Source: Candidatus Thorarchaeota archaeon (lineage in GTDB: Archaea > Asgardarchaeota > Thorarchaeia > Thorarchaeales > Thorarchaeaceae). From it: a DNA stretch of 7,102 nucleotides. The stretch spans positions 1 to 7,102 of the forward strand of contig DAOWDY010000161.1 in assembly GCA_030638785.1 (NCBI GenBank), written 5' to 3'. Positions 1 to 5,957 of the stretch are shown here, one piece after another. The notes below the pieces were generated by a model, which made no database searches, was not told the DNA's origin, and was given only the letters and a program-made list of their open reading frames with translations. Both the position numbers and the translations under genes were made by a program. Each line of letters starts with the position of its first letter. The stretch's first letter is position 1.

Positions 1-1174
1 AAATACCTATTGGAAAGCCATGAACGAGTATAGCGCGTCCATCGATGGATGCTATCAAGTCCTCCTCAGTCTTTGACCCAGGAGATATCTCTAGCCATTT
101 CGTAGAAACGGAAGGAGAATTCTCATATGGCACAGCTCCACCAAAAGGTCCTCCTGTTCTGTCACTGTTACCTGTAGACTCAACACCAAAAGCTCCTCCA
201 TAATAGGAATCGAATAAGAATCTCTTGAGAACCCCATTTTCAATAATAGGATTCCTTCGTTGAGGCATTCCTTCTCCATCAATGGCAAATGTGCCTAATC
301 CAGTTTTACTTTGGCCATCATCAACAATTGATAGTGAAGAGGGTCCAATGACATCTCCTATCATATCACATAGTGGGGAAATACCTTCAACCACTGGACT
401 ACCAAGTATGGATTGTCCCAAACTCGACATTAGATATGTTGCAGCTGGGATTGGAGCCCAAATTGTCGTTAACTTTTCAGTGATTTCTAGCTTCTTTGCA
501 CCCAGAAGAGTTAGAGCATCGGTGGAGGACTTCTTTCCAATTCCTTCAATATTGTATAACCTGTCAGTAGTTACGTCGAACTCAAATGATTCCCTGCGTT
601 CCTCGCCCTGCATAGCCTGAACCATAGCTTGTGCAGCACAGTATCCATATCTGGTCGCACCAAGAACACCTCGTGAGTTTGCGACTGCATATCCACCCCA
701 ACCAGTTTCTGCTGATCCGGATGTGAATGTGATCCGCTCATCGACAGATTGAGCTTCCTTACAAATTGATTCAGAATCTCTGATGAGGTCATCGATTCCA
801 AGCTCCAATATTTTCTTATCAAAGGCACCATCCTTGGCAGGAGGTTTGGCATCACAGAATCCTTTGAAGCGATCATCCTCGACCTTAACACTTGTAATAA
901 TGTCAAGGGCTTCCTTTACACTTAGTTTGATTCTATCTTCTCTGACTCCACTTGAACAAGCAAATCCAACACTCTTACCAAGAGCAACTCTTACAGCATT
1001 TCCAGCAACTGCACCATCTTTTGCAGTAACGACGCCTTGGTCAATCTTAGCTTCTGCGTTATTTTCATATGCAATGAAAATTTCGAATTCAGCATCTGCA
1101 TTGAGTGACTTTGCGTATTTTAATCCGGTATCTGCTACGGAGAGTAATTCGTCTTTTATTGTATCATAATCCAT
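1..1174 (-). CDS. tldE: TldE/PmbA-type subunit of TldD/TldE protease (3' end cut off by window edge)
   Basis: This is the non-catalytic partner subunit of the TldD/TldE metalloprotease, a cytoplasmic heteromer that degrades or trims unfolded or modified peptides. Reading the minus strand from the ATG at 1174 gives 391 uninterrupted codons to the window edge; the family is usually about 440-460 residues, so roughly 50-60 are missing. The N-terminal half (about residues 10-200) is the alpha/beta TldD/PmbA domain. The C-terminal half carries the TldE hallmark run with SIVDDG near 282-287, a DGEGMPQ segment near 299-305, the GVLKRFLFDSYY stretch near 314-325 and STGNSDR near 333-339. The region where TldD has HExxxH (about 239-252, WAPIPAATYLMSSL) has no metal ligands, which identifies TldE rather than TldD. 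It begins 12 bases after the tldD stop with a strong GGAGGA ribosome site, so the two are co-transcribed. The family call is firm; the physiological substrate is unknown. Confidence 0.94.
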   Translation of the reverse strand, partial: MDYDTIKDELLSVADTGLKYAKSLNADAEFEIFIAYENNAEAKIDQGVVTAKDGAVAGNAVRVALGKSVGFACSSGVREDRIKLSVKEALDIITSVKVEDDRFKGFCDAKPPAKDGAFDKKILELGIDDLIRDSESICKEAQSVDERITFTSGSAETGWGGYAVANSRGVLGATRYGYCAAQAMVQAMQGEERRESFEFDVTTDRLYNIEGIGKKSSTDALTLLGAKKLEITEKLTTIWAPIPAATYLMSSLGQSILGSPVVEGISPLCDMIGDVIGPSSLSIVDDGQSKTGLGTFAIDGEGMPQRRNPIIENGVLKRFLFDSYYGGAFGVESTGNSDRTGGPFGGAVPYENSPSVSTKWLEISPGSKTEEDLIASIDGRAILVHGFPIGI

Positions 1175-1180
1175 GATATC

Positions 1181-1186
1181 TCCTCC
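1181..1186 (-). promoter_or_regulatory. Shine-Dalgarno site of tldE
   Basis: On the minus strand GGAGGA lies directly after the tldD stop codon and six bases before the tldE ATG. It is the strongest ribosome-binding site in the window. It fixes the tldE start at 1174 and shows that internal operon genes here use Shine-Dalgarno initiation. Confidence 0.85.
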
Positions 1187-2626
1187 TTACGCTTGACCTC
1201 CAAAGGTCACACCATCAATGACAAGCTTCGGTCCACCTGTTCCTGTTGGTAGTGGAAATTGCCCACCTTTGCCACAACCTCCAAAATACCCTGATCTTAT
1301 TTTGAGGTCTTTAGTTGCTCCCTCTACTTTACCAAGAAGATCAAGGATATTCCCTGATAGAGCAACTTCTCGTATTGGGTATTTCTTTTCACCATTTTCA
1401 ACATAGTAACCTCTAATGGCTTTGAAAAGAAATGAACCATCACCCTGTACTTGGCCGCCCATTGTCTGGATTGCATAGATACCTGTGCCAAGTAATTCCA
1501 ATGCTTCTTCTTCGTTCTTCAAATCACCAGGCATGAAGTAGGTATTTGTCATACGAGGTATTGGAGGAAACACAAAATTGACTGCTCGCGAATTTCCAGT
1601 TGGACTCTGTTCAAGTTTTGCAGCAGTTCCTCTATCATGTAGATAGTGTGTCATTACACCCTTATCAAGAACAGTTGTGGAACCAGTAGCTATACCTTGG
1701 TCGTCATATGGTAACCAAAGACCACCAGTTTTTTCGATATCTACTATTCCGCCATCTACGATAGTCGCATGCTCCGTTCCTAGATTTTCATTAATCTTTC
1801 CAGTCAATGGGGATCCGCCAGTCACAATAAAGTCGGCTTCGCTCAAGTGTCCAAATGACTCATGGGCAAGCACTCCTACTAGGGACTCTTCTATCAATGA
1901 CTTGAACTTACCAGCTGGACAGGCTTTCGCCTGTAATTGCTCGTTCGCTCTCAGAGCTGCTTCTTCACCTATCTTCTCAGGTGTGAACTCATCGACCTTA
2001 AAGAGCTCATGTCCGTAGGTTCCACCTTTCCCACTTCTTCCAACAACCATGTCACCAGCATCAGTCTTTGAAGTAACACTGCATCTCAGATCGATAGTAA
2101 GAAAATTCCAATCTATCTCTGAACCGTCACTGTTAGCGAAGATCTTCTGTCCGTGGAGCTCTCCATAGAGTCCGCGGATGTTTCTAACATTCTCACCGAA
2201 TTCCTTTGCTGTATCCACAGCACGATCAACCAGACCTGTCTTCTCAGATAGCTCGATGTCGCGGGGGTGAATCTTAACAGCAAAGGTATCAGAAGATTTG
2301 CTCTTCACTGCAGGTCTCCCATCGAAAGGTAGCTTGAGTTTTGCAGCGACAGATGATGCCTTTGCCATCTTAAACGCACGCTCAGCAGCGGCCTTCAGAT
2401 CAGCATTCTCAGGACTCGGTGTAAAAGAGAATCCTGATACTCCATCGACATAGCAAGTAATAGCAAACCCCATTCTGGACTTGACCTGGATCTCTTTCCA
2501 AATCTCGTCAGTGCGCTCAAGAGTTCTTAGATTGAGGTCATCATATCGTGCCTCAACAAAATCAGCTCCGAGCTTCTCGCCAACACTGACGCACTCCTGA
2601 AGTTTTTCTAACATTTCTATATTCAC
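1187..2626 (-). CDS. tldD: TldD metalloprotease, catalytic subunit
   Basis: This is the zinc-dependent catalytic subunit of the TldD/TldE heteromer, which cleaves peptides threaded into the shared cavity. It has 479 residues, normal for the family. The N-terminal mixed domain spans about 1-220. The metalloprotease helix is at 251-260 (GVLAHESFGH), giving H255, E256 and H260 of HExxxH. The third zinc ligand expected in the family, a C-terminal cysteine in a GCGKGGQ context, is at C451. The GG-rich tail (444-479) is also typical, so all catalytic residues are present and the enzyme should be active. The start is a GTG at 2626 preceded only by purine-rich AGAGAGA; an in-frame ATG at 2614 (residue 5) is an alternative giving 475 residues. 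It is the first gene of the operon with tldE. A minus-strand TATA-like box near 2690-2699 and palindromic elements upstream suggest regulated transcription. The family call is very secure; substrates cannot be inferred. Confidence 0.96.
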   Translation of the reverse strand: MNIEMLEKLQECVSVGEKLGADFVEARYDDLNLRTLERTDEIWKEIQVKSRMGFAITCYVDGVSGFSFTPSPENADLKAAAERAFKMAKASSVAAKLKLPFDGRPAVKSKSSDTFAVKIHPRDIELSEKTGLVDRAVDTAKEFGENVRNIRGLYGELHGQKIFANSDGSEIDWNFLTIDLRCSVTSKTDAGDMVVGRSGKGGTYGHELFKVDEFTPEKIGEEAALRANEQLQAKACPAGKFKSLIEESLVGVLAHESFGHLSEADFIVTGGSPLTGKINENLGTEHATIVDGGIVDIEKTGGLWLPYDDQGIATGSTTVLDKGVMTHYLHDRGTAAKLEQSPTGNSRAVNFVFPPIPRMTNTYFMPGDLKNEEEALELLGTGIYAIQTMGGQVQGDGSFLFKAIRGYYVENGEKKYPIREVALSGNILDLLGKVEGATKDLKIRSGYFGGCGKGGQFPLPTGTGGPKLVIDGVTFGGQA

Positions 2627-2631
2627 TCTCT

Positions 2632-2650
2632 CTGCTGTTTATTTCAGCAG
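2632..2650 (-). repeat. hairpin in the tldD leader
   Basis: Perfect 6-bp inverted repeat CTGCTG (2632-2637) and CAGCAG (2645-2650) with a 7-base AT-rich loop. It ends five bases before the GTG start of tldD and lies inside the predicted leader. It could form an RNA stem that affects ribosome access, or act as a DNA operator. No U-run follows in either direction, so it is not an obvious terminator. Confidence 0.4.
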
Positions 2651-2657
2651 GTTATTG

Positions 2658-2672
2658 AAGTGTCTAACACTT
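2658..2672. promoter_or_regulatory. palindromic operator candidate AAGTGT-CTA-ACACTT
   Basis: Perfect 6-bp arms around a 3-base centre form a compact 15-base palindrome of the size bound by dimeric helix-turn-helix regulators. It falls about where tldD transcription would start if the TATA-like box at 2690-2699 is used, so a bound protein would block initiation. A weaker relative, AGTG-AGTA-CACT, is at 2769-2780 on the MFS side of the same intergenic region. No regulator can be named. Confidence 0.45.
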
Positions 2673-2680
2673 ACAATTGC

Positions 2681-2808
2681 TGGTCACCCAATATAGTATT
2701 GATGGACAGATGTGACCAGACTCTTGACAAACTTGCGCACAATGTGACCTTAATAGGGTAGCTAACAGAGTGAGTACACTAGTTGTGACCACCTACTGTG
2801 GCTGACCA
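2681..2808. repeat. cluster of GTGACC(A) elements in the tldD/MFS divergent promoter
   Basis: TGGTCAC at 2681-2687 (reverse orientation), TGTGACCA at 2711-2718, TGTGACC at 2743-2749, TGTGACCA at 2784-2791 and a degenerate GCTGACCA at 2801-2808 all lie within 128 bases. The first two form an inverted pair, TGGTCAC and GTGACCA, flanking the predicted tldD TATA box. The last abuts the predicted MFS TATA box. Their arrangement suggests binding sites for a regulator shared by both promoters; that role is inference. Confidence 0.5.
2690..2699 (-). promoter_or_regulatory. predicted TATA box of tldD-tldE
   Basis: On the minus strand this reads ATACTATATT, an archaeal TATA-like box. With the usual spacing of about 26 bases, transcription would start near 2668 and leave a leader of about 42 bases containing the 2632-2650 hairpin. 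Prediction from sequence only. Confidence 0.4.
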
Positions 2809-2817
2809 TTATATACT
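2809..2817 (+). promoter_or_regulatory. predicted TATA box of the MFS gene
   Basis: TTATATACT lies about 32 bases before the ATG at 2845. It predicts a transcript starting around 2838-2840, so the MFS mRNA would be nearly leaderless. A GTGACC-like element ends at the base before it. Confidence 0.5.
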
Positions 2818-2844
2818 AACTAGTTGCAGGATGGTTGATTGGCG

Positions 2845-4296
2845 ATGAGTAGAACGGCTAGATTGCTTGGTTTAGACAATGCTACCCCAGAGGGTATCAA
2901 ACTCTCGATAAAACTAGCAGCACTTATTCCAGCCTTTACAATTTCCTTTCAGCTATCTACAACGTTCTATATGATATTCATAGCAGAGCAATTGGGAAAC
3001 GGTGACTTCCTTGTTGGTCTGGGAATGGTTGGCTTCCTACTTGTGATTCAAACAATCGTTCAGACAATACTTGACTATCCTACAGGGACTCTAGGAGATA
3101 CTATTGGTCACAAGTATGTAATAGCCTCTGCACTTTTCTGCTATGCTGGTGCTTTCTGGGTCACTTCCCTAACTGACCCTCAATCACCATATTGGATGTT
3201 TGCCTTGATCTATGTCCTTCTTGGGACAGGTTACTCTCAAGAGAGTGGAGCATGGGGTTCGTGGTTTGATAACAACTACAGAGTTGCCATGCCCGATGAC
3301 AAAGAACGAAAACAATACGGAGTGTTTCAAGGTCGCCTAGGAATGCTATCACAATTAGTAACAACAGCCGTCATAATACCTGGGAGTTTACTTGCTCTGA
3401 TTCTTCAGAGACAATGGGTATTTCAACTTCAGGCTGTTCTATCAATCATCTTAGCACTGGTCGTGTTGAAAATCATCACCGACCTACCAGGTGCTCGACC
3501 TGAGAAGGACAAGAGACCTTCCCTTGGTGATTACGGTCGAAACATGAAGGAAGGTCTTCTATTCCTCAAATCAAGCCGTTTCATCACACTCTTGGTGCTA
3601 GGTGAGGTTCTGCTGTTCTGTGTCGGTCCAGTTTGGGGTGGTCTTCTCCTTTGGCCATTCTATTTCTCCTACCTCTTCACAGATATTGGAGTATCAGGAT
3701 TTAGAACGCTCTTGTTCGGACCCCTTGCAGTGATGTCGGAGAGGTCCGGAGTCTGGGCAAAGAAATTCGAGCCAGCAAAATGGATTCCAAGATTCAGATT
3801 ACTTGGATTCTTAGGAGCATCATTCAGCGCAATTCTTGCAACAATCATCTTCCTATTCCCCCCTCCGTCCGATCCAGGACTGGTATACAAATTGTTCATT
3901 CCAGGAAGTACTCTACCGTTATTTGAATTTCCAGCAAGCACACTTGTCCCAGTTATTCTTACCGCCCTGCTCTTTATTGGTAGCTCATTATTTGGAGCAA
4001 TGGCAGGAATCCTAACTCAACGGGTTGTTATTGATGTCGTGCCAAATAAGATTCGAAACGGGTTCTATTCGCTTCGTGCAACTTTGGTCATCATGGCATC
4101 GTTACCACTATTTCCGTTCTTCGGATGGCTAACTCCTACCTTCGGATTCGCAGCCTCATTCATATGTTTCTTCGTGATCACTACAGCTGGTGCAATACTG
4201 ATAGGGATGGCATTCAAACAACATATCCCCAAGGCAAAGGACCTCGAGATCGTAGTCGCAGAAGACGAGGAAGTTGAGAAGATAGAAGCCACATGA
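2845..4296 (+). CDS. Major facilitator superfamily (MFS) transporter
   Basis: Integral membrane secondary transporter of 483 residues with about twelve hydrophobic helices: near 23-46, 55-76, 90-109, 115-134, 166-188, 192-211, then a hydrophilic central loop 212-245, then 246-266, 268-292, 318-338, 365-389, 409-429 and 432-457. The MFS motif A is clear between helices 2 and 3 (about 79-92, PTGTLGDTIGHKYV). Helix 4 ends in a GTGYSQESGAWGSWFD segment resembling the SG...W..D signature of some multidrug-type MFS exporters. An extended proline-rich outer loop (about 339-364) separates helices 9 and 10, and the tail is acidic. The ATG at 2845 is chosen because GGATGG lies 10 bases upstream and a TATA box precedes it; a TTG two codons earlier (2839) is possible. 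It is divergent from tldD across a shared promoter region, so export of peptides or TldD-related products is possible but unproven. The substrate cannot be assigned. Confidence 0.93.
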   Translation: MSRTARLLGLDNATPEGIKLSIKLAALIPAFTISFQLSTTFYMIFIAEQLGNGDFLVGLGMVGFLLVIQTIVQTILDYPTGTLGDTIGHKYVIASALFCYAGAFWVTSLTDPQSPYWMFALIYVLLGTGYSQESGAWGSWFDNNYRVAMPDDKERKQYGVFQGRLGMLSQLVTTAVIIPGSLLALILQRQWVFQLQAVLSIILALVVLKIITDLPGARPEKDKRPSLGDYGRNMKEGLLFLKSSRFITLLVLGEVLLFCVGPVWGGLLLWPFYFSYLFTDIGVSGFRTLLFGPLAVMSERSGVWAKKFEPAKWIPRFRLLGFLGASFSAILATIIFLFPPPSDPGLVYKLFIPGSTLPLFEFPASTLVPVILTALLFIGSSLFGAMAGILTQRVVIDVVPNKIRNGFYSLRATLVIMASLPLFPFFGWLTPTFGFAASFICFFVITTAGAILIGMAFKQHIPKAKDLEIVVAEDEEVEKIEAT

Positions 4297-4308
4297 GAGT
4301 AGGCTTCT
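4284..4308 (+). terminator. hairpin spanning the MFS stop codon
   Basis: Perfect 7-bp inverted repeat AGAAGCC (4284-4290) and GGCTTCT (4302-4308), with the TGA stop (4294-4296) in its 11-base loop. There is no clear U-tract after it, so it may be a 3' end processing or stability structure rather than a true intrinsic terminator. Confidence 0.3.
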
Positions 4309-4440
4309 CGATATTGAGTACGTAATCACTTTATGGTACATCTGTTATACCATTCGAGATTTATAGTACAATGATTAAACTATTCGTACAATATAGCGTG
4401 CTTAACAAACCTTTTATACGACTGCGATAAGTATTGTATT
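4297..4440. other. AT-rich non-coding region upstream of the methyltransferase-like gene
   Basis: No convincing gene is visible on either strand. It contains an inverted repeat ATGGTA (4333-4338) and TACCAT (4348-4353) with a 9-base spacer, two GTACAAT copies at 4366-4372 and 4386-4392, and TATA-like boxes near 4388-4396 and 4411-4419. It most likely holds the promoter and possible operator of the downstream gene. Confidence 0.45.
4411..4419 (+). promoter_or_regulatory. predicted TATA box of the methyltransferase-like gene
   Basis: CTTTTATAC follows an A-rich AACAAAC stretch that could serve as a BRE-like element. It predicts initiation near 4440, just at the foot of the 4440-4457 hairpin. 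That would leave an unusually long leader of about 155 bases before the ATG at 4597, in contrast to the short or absent leaders of most other genes here. Confidence 0.4.
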
Positions 4441-4457
4441 GATGACGAAAGTCATCA
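4440..4457 (+). repeat. perfect GAAA-tetraloop hairpin at the predicted transcript 5' end
   Basis: TGATGAC-GAAA-GTCATCA gives seven uninterrupted base pairs closed by a GNRA-class tetraloop. In RNA this would be a stable 5' cap-like stem; in DNA it is also a dyad that a regulator could bind. Its position at the predicted start site is notable. A box C/D RNA was considered because of the GATGA core, but no matching D box is near. Confidence 0.45.
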
Positions 4458-4491
4458 TTCATTCGTAACAACAAAACTCTATCTCCGTATC

Positions 4492-4525
4492 GAGAGGGGA
4501 GCGGTTCGTAGCTGTTCCCCATCTC
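4492..4525 (+). ncRNA. long leader hairpin (possible structured 5' UTR element)
   Basis: GGGGAGCGG at 4496-4504 pairs with the segment 4512-4520 ending in TTCCCC, including two G-T wobbles. The pairing can extend inward by up to two more pairs. GAGA (4492-4495) pairs with TCTC (4522-4525) around a bulged A4521, giving about 13-15 pairs in all. A second ATCTCC copy at 4481-4486 could compete for the same GAGA, so two mutually exclusive folds are possible. The pyrimidine-rich segment after it (4526-4539) is not a clean U-run. It belongs to no RNA family I recognise. Whether it acts in cis on the downstream gene or is a separate small RNA is open. Confidence 0.4.
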
Positions 4526-4596
4526 CTTACTCTTCTTCTGTGCGAAAGATTATCTGCGTTCCAGTCAATTGTCGATATGAGGGTTGTATTGTAACA

Positions 4597-5112
4597 ATGA
4601 GCGATTACAACGTAGATAGAAAGACTGGAGTGAATGCATTTCCTGCAATCCTCGGTGGTCTGAATCTCCTTGCATTGATTCAGATTGGATTGACTACCAT
4701 GCCAGTAGGAGCAGGATTTTGGGATTTCCTCTTTGTACTCGCAGGTGGTTATTTTGCTATCAAGACTGTCAGATATATGACTCAGGCTCATGAATCTAAG
4801 AAGACCAAGATTCGGACTCAGGAGCTTAAGAGTTTTCAAAAGGAAGGTATCTACTCCAAGATTCGCTATCCGGTTGGCGCATCATTCATCTATTTGAATA
4901 TCGCATGCATTCTGCTCTTTCGGTCATATGCCTTGATCACAGTAGCTCTGATTTTCGGTGCAATGTGGTTCATTCTGGCAAAGTTCCAAGACCAAATTCT
5001 CATTCAACGTTTTGGTGAAGATTACGAAGAGCATATGGAACATGTTGGTATGTTTCGAGGTAAAGGAGATACCAGCCAGAGATTGAAAGATTCTGGATAT
5101 GAAATGTATTGA
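4597..5112 (+). CDS. small membrane protein, divergent isoprenylcysteine/phospholipid methyltransferase (ICMT/PEMT) family
   Basis: A 171-residue protein with about four membrane segments: 14-33, 38-60, 93-110 and 112-128. The C-terminal half resembles the ICMT/PEMT fold, in which SAM-dependent enzymes methylate prenylcysteine carboxyls or phospholipid amines at the membrane. EGIYSKIRYP (83-92) corresponds to the family GPYxxxRHP motif, and DQILIQRFGEDYEEH (132-146) to the EExxLxxxFGxxYxxY motif. Two usually conserved positions differ: the His of RHP is Tyr91, and the Glu pair before the FG motif is Gln-Asp here. SAM binding or substrate may therefore have changed. The ATG at 4597 follows a TGAGGG stretch at 4578-4583; an in-frame GTG at 4540 would add 19 Cys-containing residues that do not look like family sequence. 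The gene follows a structured leader and ends 14 bases from a convergent gene. Fold-level call is fair; activity uncertain. Confidence 0.72.
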   Translation: MSDYNVDRKTGVNAFPAILGGLNLLALIQIGLTTMPVGAGFWDFLFVLAGGYFAIKTVRYMTQAHESKKTKIRTQELKSFQKEGIYSKIRYPVGASFIYLNIACILLFRSYALITVALIFGAMWFILAKFQDQILIQRFGEDYEEHMEHVGMFRGKGDTSQRLKDSGYEMY

Positions 5113-5126
5113 TTCAGAGATATGCA

Positions 5127-5834
5127 CTATTCTTCTTCAGGACTTGGCATTATCACCTGAGTTATCTCATAGGATGAACTCATAAACTCGACATGCCCTG
5201 TGATATCAGACAAAGCTCCGTCAATTTGTTTTATCTTGAACATTGCTCTAGCAGAGTCACCTGAATCAATAGTTCCTATCCTCTGCATTCTGAAGCTACC
5301 AGTCGTGATGTCAATACCAATAGGCAGGTCAATGTCTACAACCACCATCTCAATTCGATGATCAGAATTATTCGCAACATCCACCCAAAGAATGATCTCG
5401 TCCCTGTTCTTTTCAATTATGGATCTTACATCAACGCCCTTAGCAGCAAGAGGGACAGGTGTCGGTTCTGGTTCTTTGACGGGTGCGGGTGTTGAACGGA
5501 GACGACGAACATCACGTAGGATTTTCTTTCTTGGAATCGGCGGCTTCGCTTCTAGAGTTGTCATGGATGCACCTCCAATGAACCAATTAATGAGTGAAGG
5601 GACTTCATAGACCACGAAGGTAATGACAACGATGAAAATACAGACAGTGATCGCTGTCGTTAGCATAATCAAACGAGTGGATTCGTCTCTTAGCACATCA
5701 AAAAGAGGTCCTACGATAGGTTGCCAAATCGGACCTAATAGCTCCTCTAATTCATCCCAGAATAGAGGTTGGTAGTCAGTCTGTGATGAACTGATACCTA
5801 GTAGTGCGAATAACAAGTTGATTGGACTCAACAC
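5127..5834 (-). CDS. membrane-anchored protein with C-terminal Ig-like beta domain, function unknown
   Basis: A 235-residue protein I cannot assign to a named family. Residues 1-14 are hydrophobic (weak signal or amphipathic helix), and 20-50 are acidic with aromatic residues. A strong membrane helix spans about 54-77, with a further hydrophobic patch to 88. A basic then proline-rich linker follows (about 97-130, including repeated Glu-Pro and Thr-Pro). The last part, about 145-230, alternates hydrophobic residues as in a beta sandwich. Its N-N-S turn, the LPIGIDI segment and the IGTIDSGDSA turn resemble Ig-like domains of archaeal surface or trafficking proteins. The acidic tail ends in EEE. 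Start GTG at 5834 is supported by GGGTG seven bases upstream; an ATG just upstream is closed by a stop after three codons. It converges on the methyltransferase-like gene and is divergent from a small putative membrane protein. Which side of the membrane the beta domain faces is unclear; the basic flank suggests inside. Confidence 0.82.
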   Translation of the reverse strand: MLSPINLLFALLGISSSQTDYQPLFWDELEELLGPIWQPIVGPLFDVLRDESTRLIMLTTAITVCIFIVVITFVVYEVPSLINWFIGGASMTTLEAKPPIPRKKILRDVRRLRSTPAPVKEPEPTPVPLAAKGVDVRSIIEKNRDEIILWVDVANNSDHRIEMVVVDIDLPIGIDITTGSFRMQRIGTIDSGDSARAMFKIKQIDGALSDITGHVEFMSSSYEITQVIMPSPEEE

Positions 5835-5891
5835 CTCTATACACCCATTCCCACGATATTGGCTGTTTCATGACAACTTATTCGTGAGGCG

Positions 5892-5899
5892 TTATTAAG
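5892..5899 (-). promoter_or_regulatory. predicted TATA box of the Ig-like membrane protein gene
   Basis: CTTAATAA on the minus strand predicts initiation near 5870, leaving a leader of about 36 bases that includes the GGGTG ribosome site (5842-5846). Confidence 0.35.
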
Positions 5900-5926
5900 T
5901 TTCACAGCAGTTTGTTCCATCACAAT

Positions 5927-5935
5927 CTTTAATAT
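5927..5935 (+). promoter_or_regulatory. predicted TATA box of the 73-residue protein gene
   Basis: CTTTAATAT is centred about 27 bases before the ATG at 5958, which is the archaeal TATA-to-start distance. Transcription would therefore begin at or very near the start codon, giving a leaderless mRNA. This is the main argument that the small frame is a real gene. Confidence 0.45.
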
Positions 5936-5957
5936 TGTTAACTGATAGAGTAGTTGT

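Noticed and set aside
571..906. Minus-strand frame within the tldE region
   Set aside because: It is out of frame with the continuous 391-codon tldE reading, which has clear family motifs.
783..1169. 128-residue plus-strand frame opposite tldE
   Set aside because: Serine/leucine-rich low-complexity composition typical of an antisense shadow; tldE explains the DNA.
2702..2761. 19-codon plus-strand frame starting MDRCDQTL in the divergent promoter
   Set aside because: Very short, overlaps two GTGACC elements, no ribosome site; considered as a peptide precursor for TldD/TldE but unsupported.
4437..4457. Box C/D small RNA suggested by TTGATGA
   Set aside because: First base does not fit the C-box consensus and no CTGA D box is found in the following 60-80 bases.
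4492..4525. tRNA fragment suggested by the GGTTCG in a GC-rich stem
   Set aside because: No cloverleaf can be drawn; the sequence folds as one long hairpin instead.
4540..4596. N-terminal extension of the methyltransferase-like protein from a GTG start
   Set aside because: It adds a short Cys-containing stretch unlike the family, has no ribosome site, and an ATG with a purine-rich upstream stretch exists at 4597.
4440..4596. Known SAM riboswitch, suggested because the downstream protein may use SAM
   Set aside because: No recognisable SAM riboswitch core motif; the idea rests only on the gene's presumed cofactor.
4459..4839. 126-residue minus-strand frame across the leader and methyltransferase-like gene
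   Set aside because: It is antisense to a better coding frame, has no coherent domain or hydrophobic pattern, and overlaps the structured leader.
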